Below, piece by piece: positions 43,868-53,378 of a stretch of DNA of 64,000 nt (the first letter of the stretch is position 1; each line of letters opens with the position of its first letter). The notes beneath the pieces are model-generated. The model searched no databases. It was not told where the DNA came from and was given only the letters and a program-made list of their open reading frames with translations. The stretch spans positions 175,481 to 239,480 of the forward strand of contig NZ_JANDMF010000003.1 of the NCBI RefSeq assembly GCF_031626875.1, in the 5' to 3' direction. Source of the stretch: Clostridium sp031626875 (lineage in GTDB: Bacteria > Bacillota > Clostridia > Clostridiales > Clostridiaceae). Both the position numbers and the translations under genes were made by a program.

Positions 43868-44401
43868 ATGATTAAAGAAATTGAAATGCGTAGAAGTATA
43901 AGAAAGTATACTAACAAACTAGTTGAAGATGAAAAAATAACTGAAATATTAGAAAGTGGAAGGTTATCTCCATCAGGAAATAACACTCAACCATGGAATT
44001 ATATTGTTGTGAAATCTGAAAATATGAAACAAAAAATAATGGAATCTTCTCATAATCAAAAATGGATGATGACAGCTCCTGTTTTTATTGTAAGTATAGC
44101 AGATATAAAATGCAGAATAAAAGAAGACATATCAATTGATGATAATAGTCCACAAGATGATGTAAAACGAATAATTCGAGATACATCAATTTCAACAGGC
44201 TATATGCTTCTGCAAGCAAATAATTTAGGCTTAGGTGTTTGCTGGGTTGCTGAATTTACTCAAGAAGAAATTAGACCAGTATTGAATATACCATCTGATA
44301 AATATGTAGTTGGAGTTATAACATTGGGGTACCCTGCTGAAACTCCTAAATCTCGTCCAAGAAAAAAACTTGAAGATATAGTCCATTATGAATCTTGGTA
44401 A
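43868..44401 (+). CDS. Nitroreductase family protein
   Basis: 177 residues. IEMRRSIRKYTNKLVE at the start, SPSGNNTQPWNYIVV (flavin site), and GLGVCWVAEF are the family signatures. It is only distantly like the nitroreductase at 18.4 kb, so it is not a local duplicate. FMN-dependent reduction by NAD(P)H; substrate unknown. The upstream palindrome suggests local repression. Confidence 0.92.
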   Translation: MIKEIEMRRSIRKYTNKLVEDEKITEILESGRLSPSGNNTQPWNYIVVKSENMKQKIMESSHNQKWMMTAPVFIVSIADIKCRIKEDISIDDNSPQDDVKRIIRDTSISTGYMLLQANNLGLGVCWVAEFTQEEIRPVLNIPSDKYVVGVITLGYPAETPKSRPRKKLEDIVHYESW

Positions 44402-44418
44402 TATCAAAACATAAATTA

Positions 44419-44444
44419 ATATAGGTGGACAACTCCACCTATAT
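44419..44444 (+). terminator. Nitroreductase terminator
   Basis: ATATAGGTGGA pairs perfectly with TCCACCTATAT over a 4-base loop, 18 bases after the stop codon. Confidence 0.7.
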
Positions 44445-44555
44445 ATTGTTTATTATATATATAATTGTTTCGTTTTCATCTAAAGCTACTTCTATTTTGA
44501 ACCATTCTTCTGCTTCATAATTATCAATAACCAATGGAACAATTAATTTAAAAGC
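44439..44555 (-). pseudogene. Short ORF remnant after the methyltransferase
   Basis: Directly after the methyltransferase stop (TAA TAG), the same frame stays open for 38 codons with a protein-like sequence (LIVPLVIDNYEAEEWFKIE, then LDENETIIYIIN) but without any start codon or ribosome site. It may be the 3' end of a lost gene. Confidence 0.25.
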
Positions 44556-44558
44556 CTA

Positions 44559-45335
44559 TTATTCTTTTCTTAAAATATCTAATGTATGTGCACTAGCACC
44601 AAGCAAATCTGGTCTTTCACATGTAGTTAAATGATATTTTATAAATAATTTAAATGAATCTTCATCCATAGCATTTAAAATAGGTCTCATATAATTAGCT
44701 GGACCATCTGCTGCAATTATTTTAATTCTTTTTATGCCTGTTGCTTCATCTATTTTATCTATATCTTCAAGCCTTACATAGTCATATAAATCTTCTGGCT
44801 CTGATATAACATGAAAATCTTCAGTAAGTTTTCCATTATCAATACTTGCACGAATATTATTTTCTTTAAATCCATATGTTAATACACTGTACTCATTCAT
44901 ACAATAAGCTACTAATATAATCCCACCTACTTTTGTTACCCTTTTCGCTTCTTGAAGAGCTTTTACCTTATCTTCAAATTTATACAAATGATACATTGGT
45001 CCAAAAACCAAAGTCATATCAAAAGTATTTTCTGAAAATCTTGATAAATCTAAAGCTGTTCCTTGCATTGCTTTTACTGAACTCTTTTTTGACTTTAAAA
45101 CACCAAGATTGTGTTTTACAAGTTCAATTGCAGTTACATCATATCCTTCATTTGCTAACTGTACTGAATATCTACCTGTACCAGCTCCAACATCAAGGAT
45201 CTTTGCATTTGGTTTATCTTCTAGAAAATCGTGAATATACTTCATAGAAGTTATGTATTCAACTTGTCCATGCCTTCTTGTTAATCTTTTATCTTCACAA
45301 AATTTGTTGTAATACTTTTCTAATTCTATAGTCAT
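44559..45335 (-). CDS. Class I SAM-dependent methyltransferase
   Basis: 258 residues from the ATG at 45335 (AAGGA nine bases upstream; an earlier ATG at 45362 lacks one). Motif I ILDVGAGTGRYSVQLA, motif II TAIEL and FDMTLVFGPMYHLY are typical of the fold. The substrate is unknown. It is alone on the minus strand. Confidence 0.9.
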   Translation of the reverse strand: MTIELEKYYNKFCEDKRLTRRHGQVEYITSMKYIHDFLEDKPNAKILDVGAGTGRYSVQLANEGYDVTAIELVKHNLGVLKSKKSSVKAMQGTALDLSRFSENTFDMTLVFGPMYHLYKFEDKVKALQEAKRVTKVGGIILVAYCMNEYSVLTYGFKENNIRASIDNGKLTEDFHVISEPEDLYDYVRLEDIDKIDEATGIKRIKIIAADGPANYMRPILNAMDEDSFKLFIKYHLTTCERPDLLGASAHTLDILRKE

Positions 45336-45448
45336 ATCTTTATGTTCCTTATCTATTATCATATTTGCATTTATAGCTTAACATCATTTTATATCTCAAA
45401 AAATATTATACTATAAATTTAATCTTAAATGAATATTCTAAAATGCTC

Positions 45449-45706
45449 TTAATTTTTACTTCTTTTGTATATAAGATTATATAAATATCTTCTTACCACA
45501 ACACCCATAAGAAAAGGTGTTACTGAATTTTGAAGAGTTATTTTAAAACCAACAGTTGAAAATATTGCTGTTTCTGCTCCAAAAACAAAGAAAAATATTG
45601 CAAGTAATACTATATCCCTATCATAATTTTTAGCTGATTTATCCATAACTAATTTACCAAATATAAAACCAATAATCATGAATATTAATGCTATTCCATA
45701 TTCCAT
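45449..45706 (-). CDS. Small hypothetical membrane protein
   Basis: 85 residues with about three hydrophobic helices (residues 3-20, 32-52 and 58-75) and a basic tail (RRYLYNLIYKRSKN). A GGGAGAGA ribosome site supports translation. No family recognised. Confidence 0.65.
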   Translation of the reverse strand: MEYGIALIFMIIGFIFGKLVMDKSAKNYDRDIVLLAIFFFVFGAETAIFSTVGFKITLQNSVTPFLMGVVVRRYLYNLIYKRSKN

Positions 45707-45833
45707 TTATTCTCTCCCTTTCAAATAATATTTTAGTTATTATACTGTTTTTATGTTTATTAATTCAACATATGTTAAAATTTTATTATGCATATATAAT
45801 ATCATATATTAAAATAATTGGGGGAAAAGAGAA

Positions 45834-46532
45834 ATGAAAACAATTGGACTAATTGGTGGAATGAGCTGGGAAAGCACTGTCACCTATTATCAAGTTTTGA
45901 ACAAGGTTATAAAAGAGCAACTTGGAGGATTACATTCAGCAAAATGTTTATTATATAGTGTTGATTTTCATGAAATTGAAATATGTCAATCAAGTGGGAA
46001 TTGGGAAAAAAGTGCACAAATTTTATCAGAAGCAGCACAAAGCTTAGAAAAAGCAGGTGCAGAATTTATAGTTATATGCACTAATACTATGCATAAAGTA
46101 GTAGACACAATTAAAGAAAACATTAATATTCCAATACTGCATATTGCAAAAGCAACTGCACAAGAATTAAAGAAAAAAGGTATTAAAAAGATTGGACTAA
46201 TGGGAACAAAATATACAATGGAGCAAGATTTTTATAAATCTAAATTAATTGAAAATGGAATTGAAGTACTAATACCTAATATAGAAGACATAAACCTTAT
46301 AAATTCAATTATTTATGATGAATTATGTTTAGGGATTATATCTGAACACTCCAAACAAATTTATCTAAATATTATAGATAAATTAGACAAGCAAGGTGCT
46401 GAAGGAGTTATATTAGGTTGCACAGAAATTGGATTACTAATAAAGCAAAAAGACACAAAAACACCATTGTTTGATACTACATTAATCCATGGAGAACAAG
46501 CTGCTTTGCAGTCTATTGAAGATGAATTATAA
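45834..46532 (+). CDS. Aspartate/glutamate racemase family protein
   Basis: 232 residues with both catalytic cysteines: CTNTMH (about residue 83) and LGCTEI (about 198). The start MKTIGLIGGMSWESTVTYY is typical of amino-acid racemases of the RacD/YgeA type. It interconverts D- and L-acidic amino acids, or a related substrate, without a cofactor. A GGGGGAAAAG ribosome site precedes the ATG. Confidence 0.93.
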   Translation: MKTIGLIGGMSWESTVTYYQVLNKVIKEQLGGLHSAKCLLYSVDFHEIEICQSSGNWEKSAQILSEAAQSLEKAGAEFIVICTNTMHKVVDTIKENINIPILHIAKATAQELKKKGIKKIGLMGTKYTMEQDFYKSKLIENGIEVLIPNIEDINLINSIIYDELCLGIISEHSKQIYLNIIDKLDKQGAEGVILGCTEIGLLIKQKDTKTPLFDTTLIHGEQAALQSIEDEL

Positions 46533-46561
46533 AAATTTAAAAGTACGATTTTATTTAAAAA

Positions 46562-46594
46562 ATAGGTAATCCATTTTTGAATTACCTATCTTTT
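46562..46594. terminator. Bidirectional terminator
   Basis: ATAGGTAAT pairs with ATTACCTAT, followed by CTTTT on the plus strand, between convergent genes. Confidence 0.7.
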
Positions 46595-46606
46595 GATTGT
46601 CCCTAA

Positions 46607-47125
46607 CTAAGATACTGATTTAATAAGTTCCCAGTAAATTAGTTCATCATCTCTATTAACCTCTTTAAATCCTGCTTTTTTTAATATTGTAGCAGACGGT
46701 TTATTATCAATCAAACATTCAGCCTTAATAATATTAACACTCTCTTGATCATTCAACCAATTCATAATAGAATTTAAAGCTTCCACTCCAAATCCTTTTC
46801 CTCTTTCATGTTCAACTAATCCAAATCCAACTTCTACTTGTCCATTTTTATCAGGCCTTCCATGAAAACCTATATCTCCAATTACTTTTTTATTAACTGT
46901 ATCTACAATCATCCAAGTTTCAAATCCAGTTGGAGTTTTACTTTCTTCTAATGAGTTTCTTATAATAGGCAAAATATCCATTGTATCTTCTGTAGGCCAT
47001 TTTTTATCACATTTAATTCCAAGCTCCTCAATCTCTTTACTACTTCCCGCTATTAATGATTTTGTTATTTCTAATGTAATAGGTATTAATGTTAATCTAT
47101 TTGTGTGCAAATTTTTAAAATTCAT
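46607..47125 (-). CDS. GNAT family N-acetyltransferase (RimJ/RimL type)
   Basis: 172 residues. The start LHTNRLTLIPIT, a central VIGDIGFHG strand, the acetyl-CoA loop HERGKGFGVEALNSI and the KKAGFKEVNRD end mark the RimJ/RimL-like branch. The acceptor is unknown. A short peptide ORF with a good ribosome site lies 68 bases upstream. Confidence 0.9.
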   Translation of the reverse strand: MNFKNLHTNRLTLIPITLEITKSLIAGSSKEIEELGIKCDKKWPTEDTMDILPIIRNSLEESKTPTGFETWMIVDTVNKKVIGDIGFHGRPDKNGQVEVGFGLVEHERGKGFGVEALNSIMNWLNDQESVNIIKAECLIDNKPSATILKKAGFKEVNRDDELIYWELIKSVS

Positions 47126-47192
47126 TTATTTTCCACCTTTCAATTCAAAAAAATCAGCTCTTGAAAATATAGGCAGATTAATACTTTCAAAT

Positions 47193-47240
47193 TTAATTTA
47201 AGTAATAAGCCACCTTACTTTCGTTTATAATACTTTTCAT
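47193..47240 (-). CDS. Possible 15-residue peptide
   Basis: ATG at 47240 with AAAGGAG eight bases upstream encodes MKSIINESKVAYYLN and then TAA. The strong start signal suggests real translation, as a leader or signalling peptide or the start of a lost gene. It has no signal sequence. Confidence 0.3.
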   Translation of the reverse strand: MKSIINESKVAYYLN

Positions 47241-47310
47241 AAAACCAACTCCTTTATAACTTGTTATAAAAATACAAAAACAAATATACATTTTCTTTAA
47301 TAAAAAATAA

Positions 47311-47601
47311 TTAAAATCTATTTGTTTTTATTGACATTTTATTTGACATTATAATTCCTATACCTGCTAAAAATCCATTTACTATGCTTGATATAGTGTA
47401 CGATATATCAATTATCCAAATAACTAGCATTATTATAAATACACAAGAAAAACAAAATAGAGCTTTCCATTTGTCTTGAATTGGAAGCTTTTTACTTATC
47501 CTATTTGTTACATCATATTTCCTATCCATTTTTAAATAAATAAATTCTCCTAATCCTAATGGTATTATAAATACTAACAACTTATACAATAAATCACTCA
47601 T
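47311..47601 (-). CDS. Small hypothetical membrane protein
   Basis: 96 residues with about three hydrophobic stretches (residues 5-22, 46-66 and 70-88) and a basic inner loop. The ATG has a GAAGGA ribosome site. No family recognised. Confidence 0.6.
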   Translation of the reverse strand: MSDLLYKLLVFIIPLGLGEFIYLKMDRKYDVTNRISKKLPIQDKWKALFCFSCVFIIMLVIWIIDISYTISSIVNGFLAGIGIIMSNKMSIKTNRF

Positions 47602-47803
47602 ATTCCTTCTATCACTCTCCTATTATACATATTACCATAAAGACATATTGTAATCTAATTTTTGTTATTACTTTATTCCTCTAATACTATTGAAAAAATT
47701 TTATAATAATTAAACACTTTAATAATTTAGAAAAAAATACTATACTTAATAATGTTAATATATAAATTAATGCTTATAAAAACATGATGAGGAGTTTATA
47801 TAT

Positions 47804-49063
47804 ATGAGAAAAAAAGATATTCTAGAATTAAAAAAACGATTAAAAAAAGACCATTGTACCTTCACAAAAATGTGTGGATGTTATGTTAATGGAGAAAAAA
47901 ATGTTCTCTTAAAATTTAGAGAAACTTTTCTAAATCTAGAGGAAGATGAATATTTTAAATATTTAGAAATAGCTAAGAAAGTTATGTCAGGAACTATTGG
48001 AAATAATATTTTAAAACTTAACTTCCCACTAAATGAAGATTTTCTTAATGAAAAGCAATCTTTTCTTATGAAACTTAAAAAAAGTGGATTAAAGGATGAT
48101 GAATTACTTGATGAATTTTATAATTCTGTTATAGAAAGCTATGATTATACTGGTAATTTTCTAATAATTATATTCCATGATGCTTATGATATAATTACTA
48201 AAACTACTGATAATGGAAAACTAGACGAATCTGAAGAGGTATATGAATATATATTATGTGCAATATGCCCTGTTACACTTGCAAGTCCAGGACTTAGTTA
48301 CTTTGATGAAGAGAATAGAATAAAGGCTAGAGTTCGTGATTGGGGGGTGGGAGCTCCAGCAAATGGATTTATATTCCCTGCTTTTGTTGATCGTAGCACA
48401 GATGTTAACTCTGTTATGTATTACACAAAAAATCCTAAGGATACACATCCTGAAATGATGGAATATGTATTAGGTTGTAATGAAAAACAAACTGCTGCAA
48501 TACAAAAAGAATCATTCCAGTTAATTGTTAAGGATCATTTTATGGAGAATGAAGAAAAGGCAGAAGAGATTTTTATGGACATCCAAGAAAATCTTAATAC
48601 TATGATAGATGAACATAATTCTATATATGATGATACAGATGCTGAACCTATAACATTAACAAAGGAAGTTGTTCAAAATCTATTAATAGAAAGTGGTATT
48701 CCTGAAGAAATCACTACTAAGATTGAACAGTCCTATGAAGAAAGTTTTGGTGATGATATTCCTTTGGCTGAAAATCTATTGGATACTAGAGCACTTAAAA
48801 ATAATGAGCAACGCCAAAAAGAAGTGACACTTAAAAAGCAAGTTGAAAAACTTCAAAATAAATTAGAAGAAGTTACACAACAAGTTGCTGTAGATTCAGA
48901 TGAGGAAGATATTACTTCTTTATATGATGTTATACTTCAAGTTAAACCTGAAAAAATACCTCAAATAAAATCTCAAATAATTGATGGACAAAAGTGCATA
49001 GTTATTCCTATTAATGAAGATGAACAAACTACAGTTAATGGATTAGATGATTTAATAAAATAA
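47804..49063 (+). CDS. DUF4317 family protein
   Basis: 419 residues. The first half (MRKKDILELKKRLKKDHCTF, MCGCYVNGEKN, FHDAYDI, CAICPVTLASPGLSYF) matches the DUF4317 family of Firmicutes. The C-terminal half has a coiled coil (EQRQKEVTLKKQVEKLQNKL). The function is unknown; it may be a nucleic-acid or structural protein. A GATGAGGAG ribosome site and a terminator mark it as a lone gene. Confidence 0.88.
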   Translation: MRKKDILELKKRLKKDHCTFTKMCGCYVNGEKNVLLKFRETFLNLEEDEYFKYLEIAKKVMSGTIGNNILKLNFPLNEDFLNEKQSFLMKLKKSGLKDDELLDEFYNSVIESYDYTGNFLIIIFHDAYDIITKTTDNGKLDESEEVYEYILCAICPVTLASPGLSYFDEENRIKARVRDWGVGAPANGFIFPAFVDRSTDVNSVMYYTKNPKDTHPEMMEYVLGCNEKQTAAIQKESFQLIVKDHFMENEEKAEEIFMDIQENLNTMIDEHNSIYDDTDAEPITLTKEVVQNLLIESGIPEEITTKIEQSYEESFGDDIPLAENLLDTRALKNNEQRQKEVTLKKQVEKLQNKLEEVTQQVAVDSDEEDITSLYDVILQVKPEKIPQIKSQIIDGQKCIVIPINEDEQTTVNGLDDLIK

Positions 49064-49093
49064 AAAAGTAGAGATTTATTTCTCTACTTTTTT
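49062..49093. terminator. Terminator of the DUF4317 gene
   Basis: AAAAAAGTAGAGA pairs perfectly with TCTCTACTTTTTT over a 6-base loop and overlaps the stop codon of DUF4317. Confidence 0.88.
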
Positions 49094-49132
49094 TATAGCT
49101 CTAATTAGTGGATTTTATTATTTCTAATTTAT

Positions 49133-49741
49133 CTATTTTGCTCTATTAAGTTGAAAAAAAGTTCCACCACCATAGAGTATCAATGTGTTATTATCCTTTA
49201 TAAAAAATGTACATGATGAAGATCCTTTATCATCCACTACTTCAATCTCTGTTATATTTTTGCTATTTATAGCTAAAGCTCTTACAGATGCACGAAAATT
49301 CGTTTCAAATTCATTTGGAGTAACATTTGACTTTTTGTAATTTGGATTTTTCACAATATTATTTAGATAACTTACATCATCTCCAAAAGAACTTGATTTC
49401 TCTTTCGAAAAGCTTAGTTTTTTTCCTACTAATTTTTTTATATCTTTTTGGCTATAAGTTCCTCCTTTAGAATATCCTATAGCTTTTTCTATAACCCAAT
49501 TTCCATAAAATGATTCTTCATTTTTTAATGTTGAAGTAGCATTCTGGGTACGGCTACTCTCATTGGATTTTATAACAGCATTATTGTTTTCTGATGTATT
49601 ATCAATATTAGAGCTTAATTGTTCATCACTTTCTTGTGAAGTTGTATCATTTGAAAGTGGCTGTTTGTTTTCTTTATTACTACAACCCACTATAAAACTA
49701 CTCATAATAGCTAGAGTAGTTAATAATATTTTTTTATTCAT
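49133..49741 (-). CDS. Putative lipoprotein
   Basis: 202 residues with a lipobox (SFIVGCSN), a Ser/Asn-rich linker and a C-terminal domain (FYGNWVIEKAIGYSKGGTY, then LILYGGGTFFQL) of unknown fold. Membrane-anchored on the outside through the Cys. Function unknown. The GGAGG ribosome site is good. Confidence 0.8.
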   Translation of the reverse strand: MNKKILLTTLAIMSSFIVGCSNKENKQPLSNDTTSQESDEQLSSNIDNTSENNNAVIKSNESSRTQNATSTLKNEESFYGNWVIEKAIGYSKGGTYSQKDIKKLVGKKLSFSKEKSSSFGDDVSYLNNIVKNPNYKKSNVTPNEFETNFRASVRALAINSKNITEIEVVDDKGSSSCTFFIKDNNTLILYGGGTFFQLNRAK

Positions 49742-50004
49742 AAATCCTCCTTTAAAAATGAATTGTCCAAATTTAATCAGGCTAAAGTTTAAGTTTAATT
49801 ATTATACCATATATTGTTAAAAAGACACAAATAGTAAGAAGAGTTGAATTATATTCAATTCAAATTATATAATTTTCAATAAAATTTTATATTAATACAT
49901 AACTATAGATTTATCTAAATAAATATTTTAGTATAACAATTAGTTATGAAATGTAAATATTTCATTTAATTAAATTTAATCTAAAACTGGTGAAAGAGGT
50001 TTTT

Positions 50005-50958
50005 ATGGATATTATCATTTATACAGTATTACTAAGTTTTTTAACATCTTTATTGATTGGTTGGATTGCTATTCCACTTTTAAAAAAATTAAAATTAGGC
50101 CAAAATATTAGAAAGGATGGCCCACAAACTCATCTTAAAAAGGCTGGCACACCTACATTTGGAGGCATTATATTTATTTTATCAACTACAATTGTAGTTT
50201 TAATTTATTCAAAGCAAATTAATAAGGAAACTCTATTTGCATTATGTGCTTTTATAGCTTTTGGATTTATAGGTTTTTTAGATGACTTTTTAAAGAAATT
50301 ACATAAAGATAATGAAGGGTTAACTCCCCTTCAGAAAATGATATTATTAATATTTGTCTCAAGTATTTTTGCCTTTTATTCATATAATGATCCTTCAATT
50401 GGCTCATTAATTGTAATTCCATTTACCTCAATAGTCCTGAACCTAAAGATTCTTTATATACCATTTATTATATTTTATTATGTTGCTACAACCAATGCAG
50501 TAAATTTGACTGATGGATTAGATGGTCTTGCAACAACAGTCACTTTGCTTGTAATGACATTTTTTACTATGACAAGTTTTATGATGGGACATATTTCCTT
50601 ATCTATCTTTTGTGGATGCTTATCTGGAGCTTTACTAGGCTTCATAAGATATAATTCTTATCCTGCGAAGATTTTTATGGGTGATACTGGTTCATTAGCT
50701 CTTGGGGGGGCTGTGGCAACAGTGGCAATCATACTTAGAAATCCAATTATTGTTGCAATTGTTGGAGGCATCTATGTTATAGAAACTCTGTCTGCATTGA
50801 TTCAAATAGTGTCATATAAATTATTTAGAAAACGTGTTTTTAAGATGGCTCCAGTTCATCATTCATTTGAATTGTATGGCTGGCATGAAACTAAGATAGT
50901 TACAGTATTTGCAATTGTAACTACAATTTTATGTCTTATTGCATTTTTGTCATTTTAA
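50005..50958 (+). CDS. mraY: Phospho-N-acetylmuramoyl-pentapeptide transferase
   Basis: 317 residues from the ATG at 50005 (AGAGG six bases upstream; the GTG at 49990 is less likely). About ten membrane segments, with MraY motifs GTPTFGGI, GFLDDFLKK, NAVNLTDGLDGLA, MGDTGSLALGG and APVHHSFELYGW. It attaches the UDP-MurNAc-pentapeptide to undecaprenyl phosphate (lipid I) in peptidoglycan synthesis. It lies outside any division cluster, alone between terminators. Confidence 0.93.
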   Translation: MDIIIYTVLLSFLTSLLIGWIAIPLLKKLKLGQNIRKDGPQTHLKKAGTPTFGGIIFILSTTIVVLIYSKQINKETLFALCAFIAFGFIGFLDDFLKKLHKDNEGLTPLQKMILLIFVSSIFAFYSYNDPSIGSLIVIPFTSIVLNLKILYIPFIIFYYVATTNAVNLTDGLDGLATTVTLLVMTFFTMTSFMMGHISLSIFCGCLSGALLGFIRYNSYPAKIFMGDTGSLALGGAVATVAIILRNPIIVAIVGGIYVIETLSALIQIVSYKLFRKRVFKMAPVHHSFELYGWHETKIVTVFAIVTTILCLIAFLSF

Positions 50959-50988
50959 TTTTGTAATATAATACTTGTTTATATAAAA

Positions 50989-51017
50989 AGAGAGTTACAT
51001 TTTTTAGGTAACTCTCT
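50989..51017. terminator. Bidirectional terminator
   Basis: Perfect stem AGAGAGTTAC / GTAACTCTCT with a 9-base loop, between convergent mraY and the PTS gene. Confidence 0.75.
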
Positions 51018-51025
51018 AATTGATT

Positions 51026-51349
51026 TTATATAATATTTTCATTAATATTTAAAATACTTAAAGCCTGCTTGAGTATTGCCTCTCCATTCATTCTTCCATA
51101 ATCTATAGGATTCATAGCTGCTATAGGTATCCCTTTTTCATTACAAACTTCCTCTAGTCTTTTCAATTGATATCTTACTTGTGGTGCCAATAAAAACACA
51201 TCTGTTTTATCAAAATACCTATCCATCACAGAATACCCAACAGCTTTTACTGTACACTCTACTCCCATCTTTTCAATAGCTGCCCTAACCTTTGTTTCTA
51301 ATAAACTTGATGACATGCCCCCAGCACACATTAAAGTTATTCTTTTCAT
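51026..51349 (-). CDS. Orphan PTS EIIB, lactose/cellobiose family
   Basis: 107 residues. CAGGMSSSLLETK holds the Cys that carries phosphate in EIIB of the lactose/cellobiose family. No EIIA or EIIC is nearby. It starts 28 bases after the metG stop and probably shares the T-box-controlled mRNA, which is an unusual pairing. It may serve a permease encoded elsewhere or have a regulatory job. Confidence 0.88.
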   Translation of the reverse strand: MKRITLMCAGGMSSSLLETKVRAAIEKMGVECTVKAVGYSVMDRYFDKTDVFLLAPQVRYQLKRLEEVCNEKGIPIAAMNPIDYGRMNGEAILKQALSILNINENII

Positions 51350-51377
51350 TCAACCATCTCCCCTTTTTTGATTTTCC

Positions 51378-53345
51378 CTAATATTGGTATTCCATTTTCT
51401 TAAAGAAATCTACCTTGGGTTCTAAAAATTTAAATTTATGTGATTCTACATCTTCAAAATAAGAATCAATAGGCTCAAATATCTTATCCCAATTCCATAA
51501 TTCATCATCAATATTTAGGTAATCCCTAAACATTTCACAACCATCTGGTGCTATGGGATGAATTAATATTGCTATAACTTTACAAGCATAAAAACAATCT
51601 GCTAGAACTTTTCTTTTTAATTCTTCTATTTTAATATTCTTAGCCCAATGCTTATTTATCTCCCTTATATAATCATCAAGTACATATGCTATCCTATGAA
51701 AATCTTGATTATACATGTGCTTTTCATATTCTAACACTGTTTTTTTAGTTAATTCTTTAATTTTTTCACTGGTTTCTTCTTTTGGAATCTCTTCATTTAA
51801 ACTTTGTAAAGTGTAAAAACATGAACGAATAAGTCTATTAAATACATTTGTTAATAGATTACCTTCTTTTAATACTGAATCTGCTCCTACCTTTTCTTCT
51901 TCTTTCATATAAACTTGTGGCTTAAATCCAACACTTTTTGAAGATAATCCTAAGCTCATAAAATGCATTCTTAATTGATCTTTTGTATAATAATTTAACA
52001 ATTCATCTGCCATTGGAGGCTTAACATCAGAGCTACTACTTGCTTTTTTATCCATGAACAAAATGTGTTTGTTTGGTACAATGTGAGGCAACTTAACCTT
52101 AGTAATATCAACTTCTTCTCCTTTAGTTATCTTTAAACCAATTAAAATTGCCATTTCAGCTATGGAATAGAAATAAATATTATCTTCACCTATAAATTGA
52201 TATACAATAGAATTCTCATCTTCCCACCAATTACGCCATTCTTCAGGATTCACTCCTATTGAGTCTAAGTATGCTTTTATAAAAGAAATTGGTGCCCATA
52301 AAGATTCAGGCCACACCCAAAAAGTTAGATTTTTTAACTCATCTTTATCTGGTACTTTTACACCCCAAGTAATATTTCCTGATAGTCTAAATGGAACTAA
52401 GGTTTTACCACTGGTGTAGTTAATATTTAAACTGTCTAATATTTTTTTAGCTTTATCTCTATCTTCTAGTTCTTCAAAAATGAAGGCAACTGAAGACTTT
52501 TTCTCTTCATCTATAGTTTCATGTTTTGGAAATTTAGCTTCTAATTCATTAATATCATTAATATATTTTCTTGGAACATGGATTAAAGGTTTCTTTAAGA
52601 ATTCATCTATAGCTTTAATTTCATATTTTCTTCTATTTGTGTTATTCTTCAAGAAATCATTAAGTTCCTTCATAATATCCATGGAATCTTCCAATATAAA
52701 ATACCAATTATCTACACTTTTTAATATAGGTTTCTTTCCTGATAGAGTACTGATAGGATTAATTAATTCTGATGACATATATTGATGTCCTAAAGAACAT
52801 TCTTCTGCATATGCTTTATCAGAATTACAACCAGCTATTGGACACTTTCCAGTTACTTGTCTTCCATTAAGAAAGGTTTTCTTGTCTTCATCATAAAATT
52901 GCAATGCTGACATCTTTTTTATATAACCATTTTTAAATAAAGTATTAAATATGTCCTCTGATGTTTGATCATGAAATTCTCCTGTTTTTCCAAGGGCTGA
53001 GGCTCCAAAAATATTTAAACTAATATCATAATTCTCAAGGGTTTTCTTTTGATTTAAATGATTTATTTTAACATACTCCTCCATTGTATTTTTATATCCA
53101 TCTTCCTTTAATTTTCTGTAGCTTTCGAGGATAGGTGAACCATAGCAATCTGTTCCTGATACAAAAATAACATTTTCTTTTCCAATTCTATCTCTTAAAA
53201 ATCTTGCAAATATATCTGCATGAATAAACATTCCTCCAACATGCCCAAAATGAAGATTTTTATTTCCATAAGGCATACCAGCTGTTATTACAGCTTTCTT
53301 TGGAAACACTGGTCTTTCATCTTTTCCTAATCTCTTATTTAACAT
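51378..53345 (-). CDS. metG: Methionyl-tRNA synthetase, divergent
   Basis: 655 residues, class I fold. The HIGH signature is HFGH (LHFGHVGG), and the KMSKS loop is altered to KASSS (MDKKASSSSDVKPP). A zinc-knuckle remnant (CPIAGC, then C and GH) lies in the connective peptide. GTDCYGSPI and WPESLWAP are conserved blocks. The tRNA-binding Trbp111-like C-terminal domain common in Clostridium MetRS is absent. It is behind a T-box leader with an AUG specifier, so it is induced by uncharged tRNA-Met. It may be a second, alternative MetRS. Confidence 0.85.
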   Translation of the reverse strand: MLNKRLGKDERPVFPKKAVITAGMPYGNKNLHFGHVGGMFIHADIFARFLRDRIGKENVIFVSGTDCYGSPILESYRKLKEDGYKNTMEEYVKINHLNQKKTLENYDISLNIFGASALGKTGEFHDQTSEDIFNTLFKNGYIKKMSALQFYDEDKKTFLNGRQVTGKCPIAGCNSDKAYAEECSLGHQYMSSELINPISTLSGKKPILKSVDNWYFILEDSMDIMKELNDFLKNNTNRRKYEIKAIDEFLKKPLIHVPRKYINDINELEAKFPKHETIDEEKKSSVAFIFEELEDRDKAKKILDSLNINYTSGKTLVPFRLSGNITWGVKVPDKDELKNLTFWVWPESLWAPISFIKAYLDSIGVNPEEWRNWWEDENSIVYQFIGEDNIYFYSIAEMAILIGLKITKGEEVDITKVKLPHIVPNKHILFMDKKASSSSDVKPPMADELLNYYTKDQLRMHFMSLGLSSKSVGFKPQVYMKEEEKVGADSVLKEGNLLTNVFNRLIRSCFYTLQSLNEEIPKEETSEKIKELTKKTVLEYEKHMYNQDFHRIAYVLDDYIREINKHWAKNIKIEELKRKVLADCFYACKVIAILIHPIAPDGCEMFRDYLNIDDELWNWDKIFEPIDSYFEDVESHKFKFLEPKVDFFKKMEYQY

Positions 53346-53378
53346 AACACACTCTCCTTTATAACTATTTTTTGCAAT

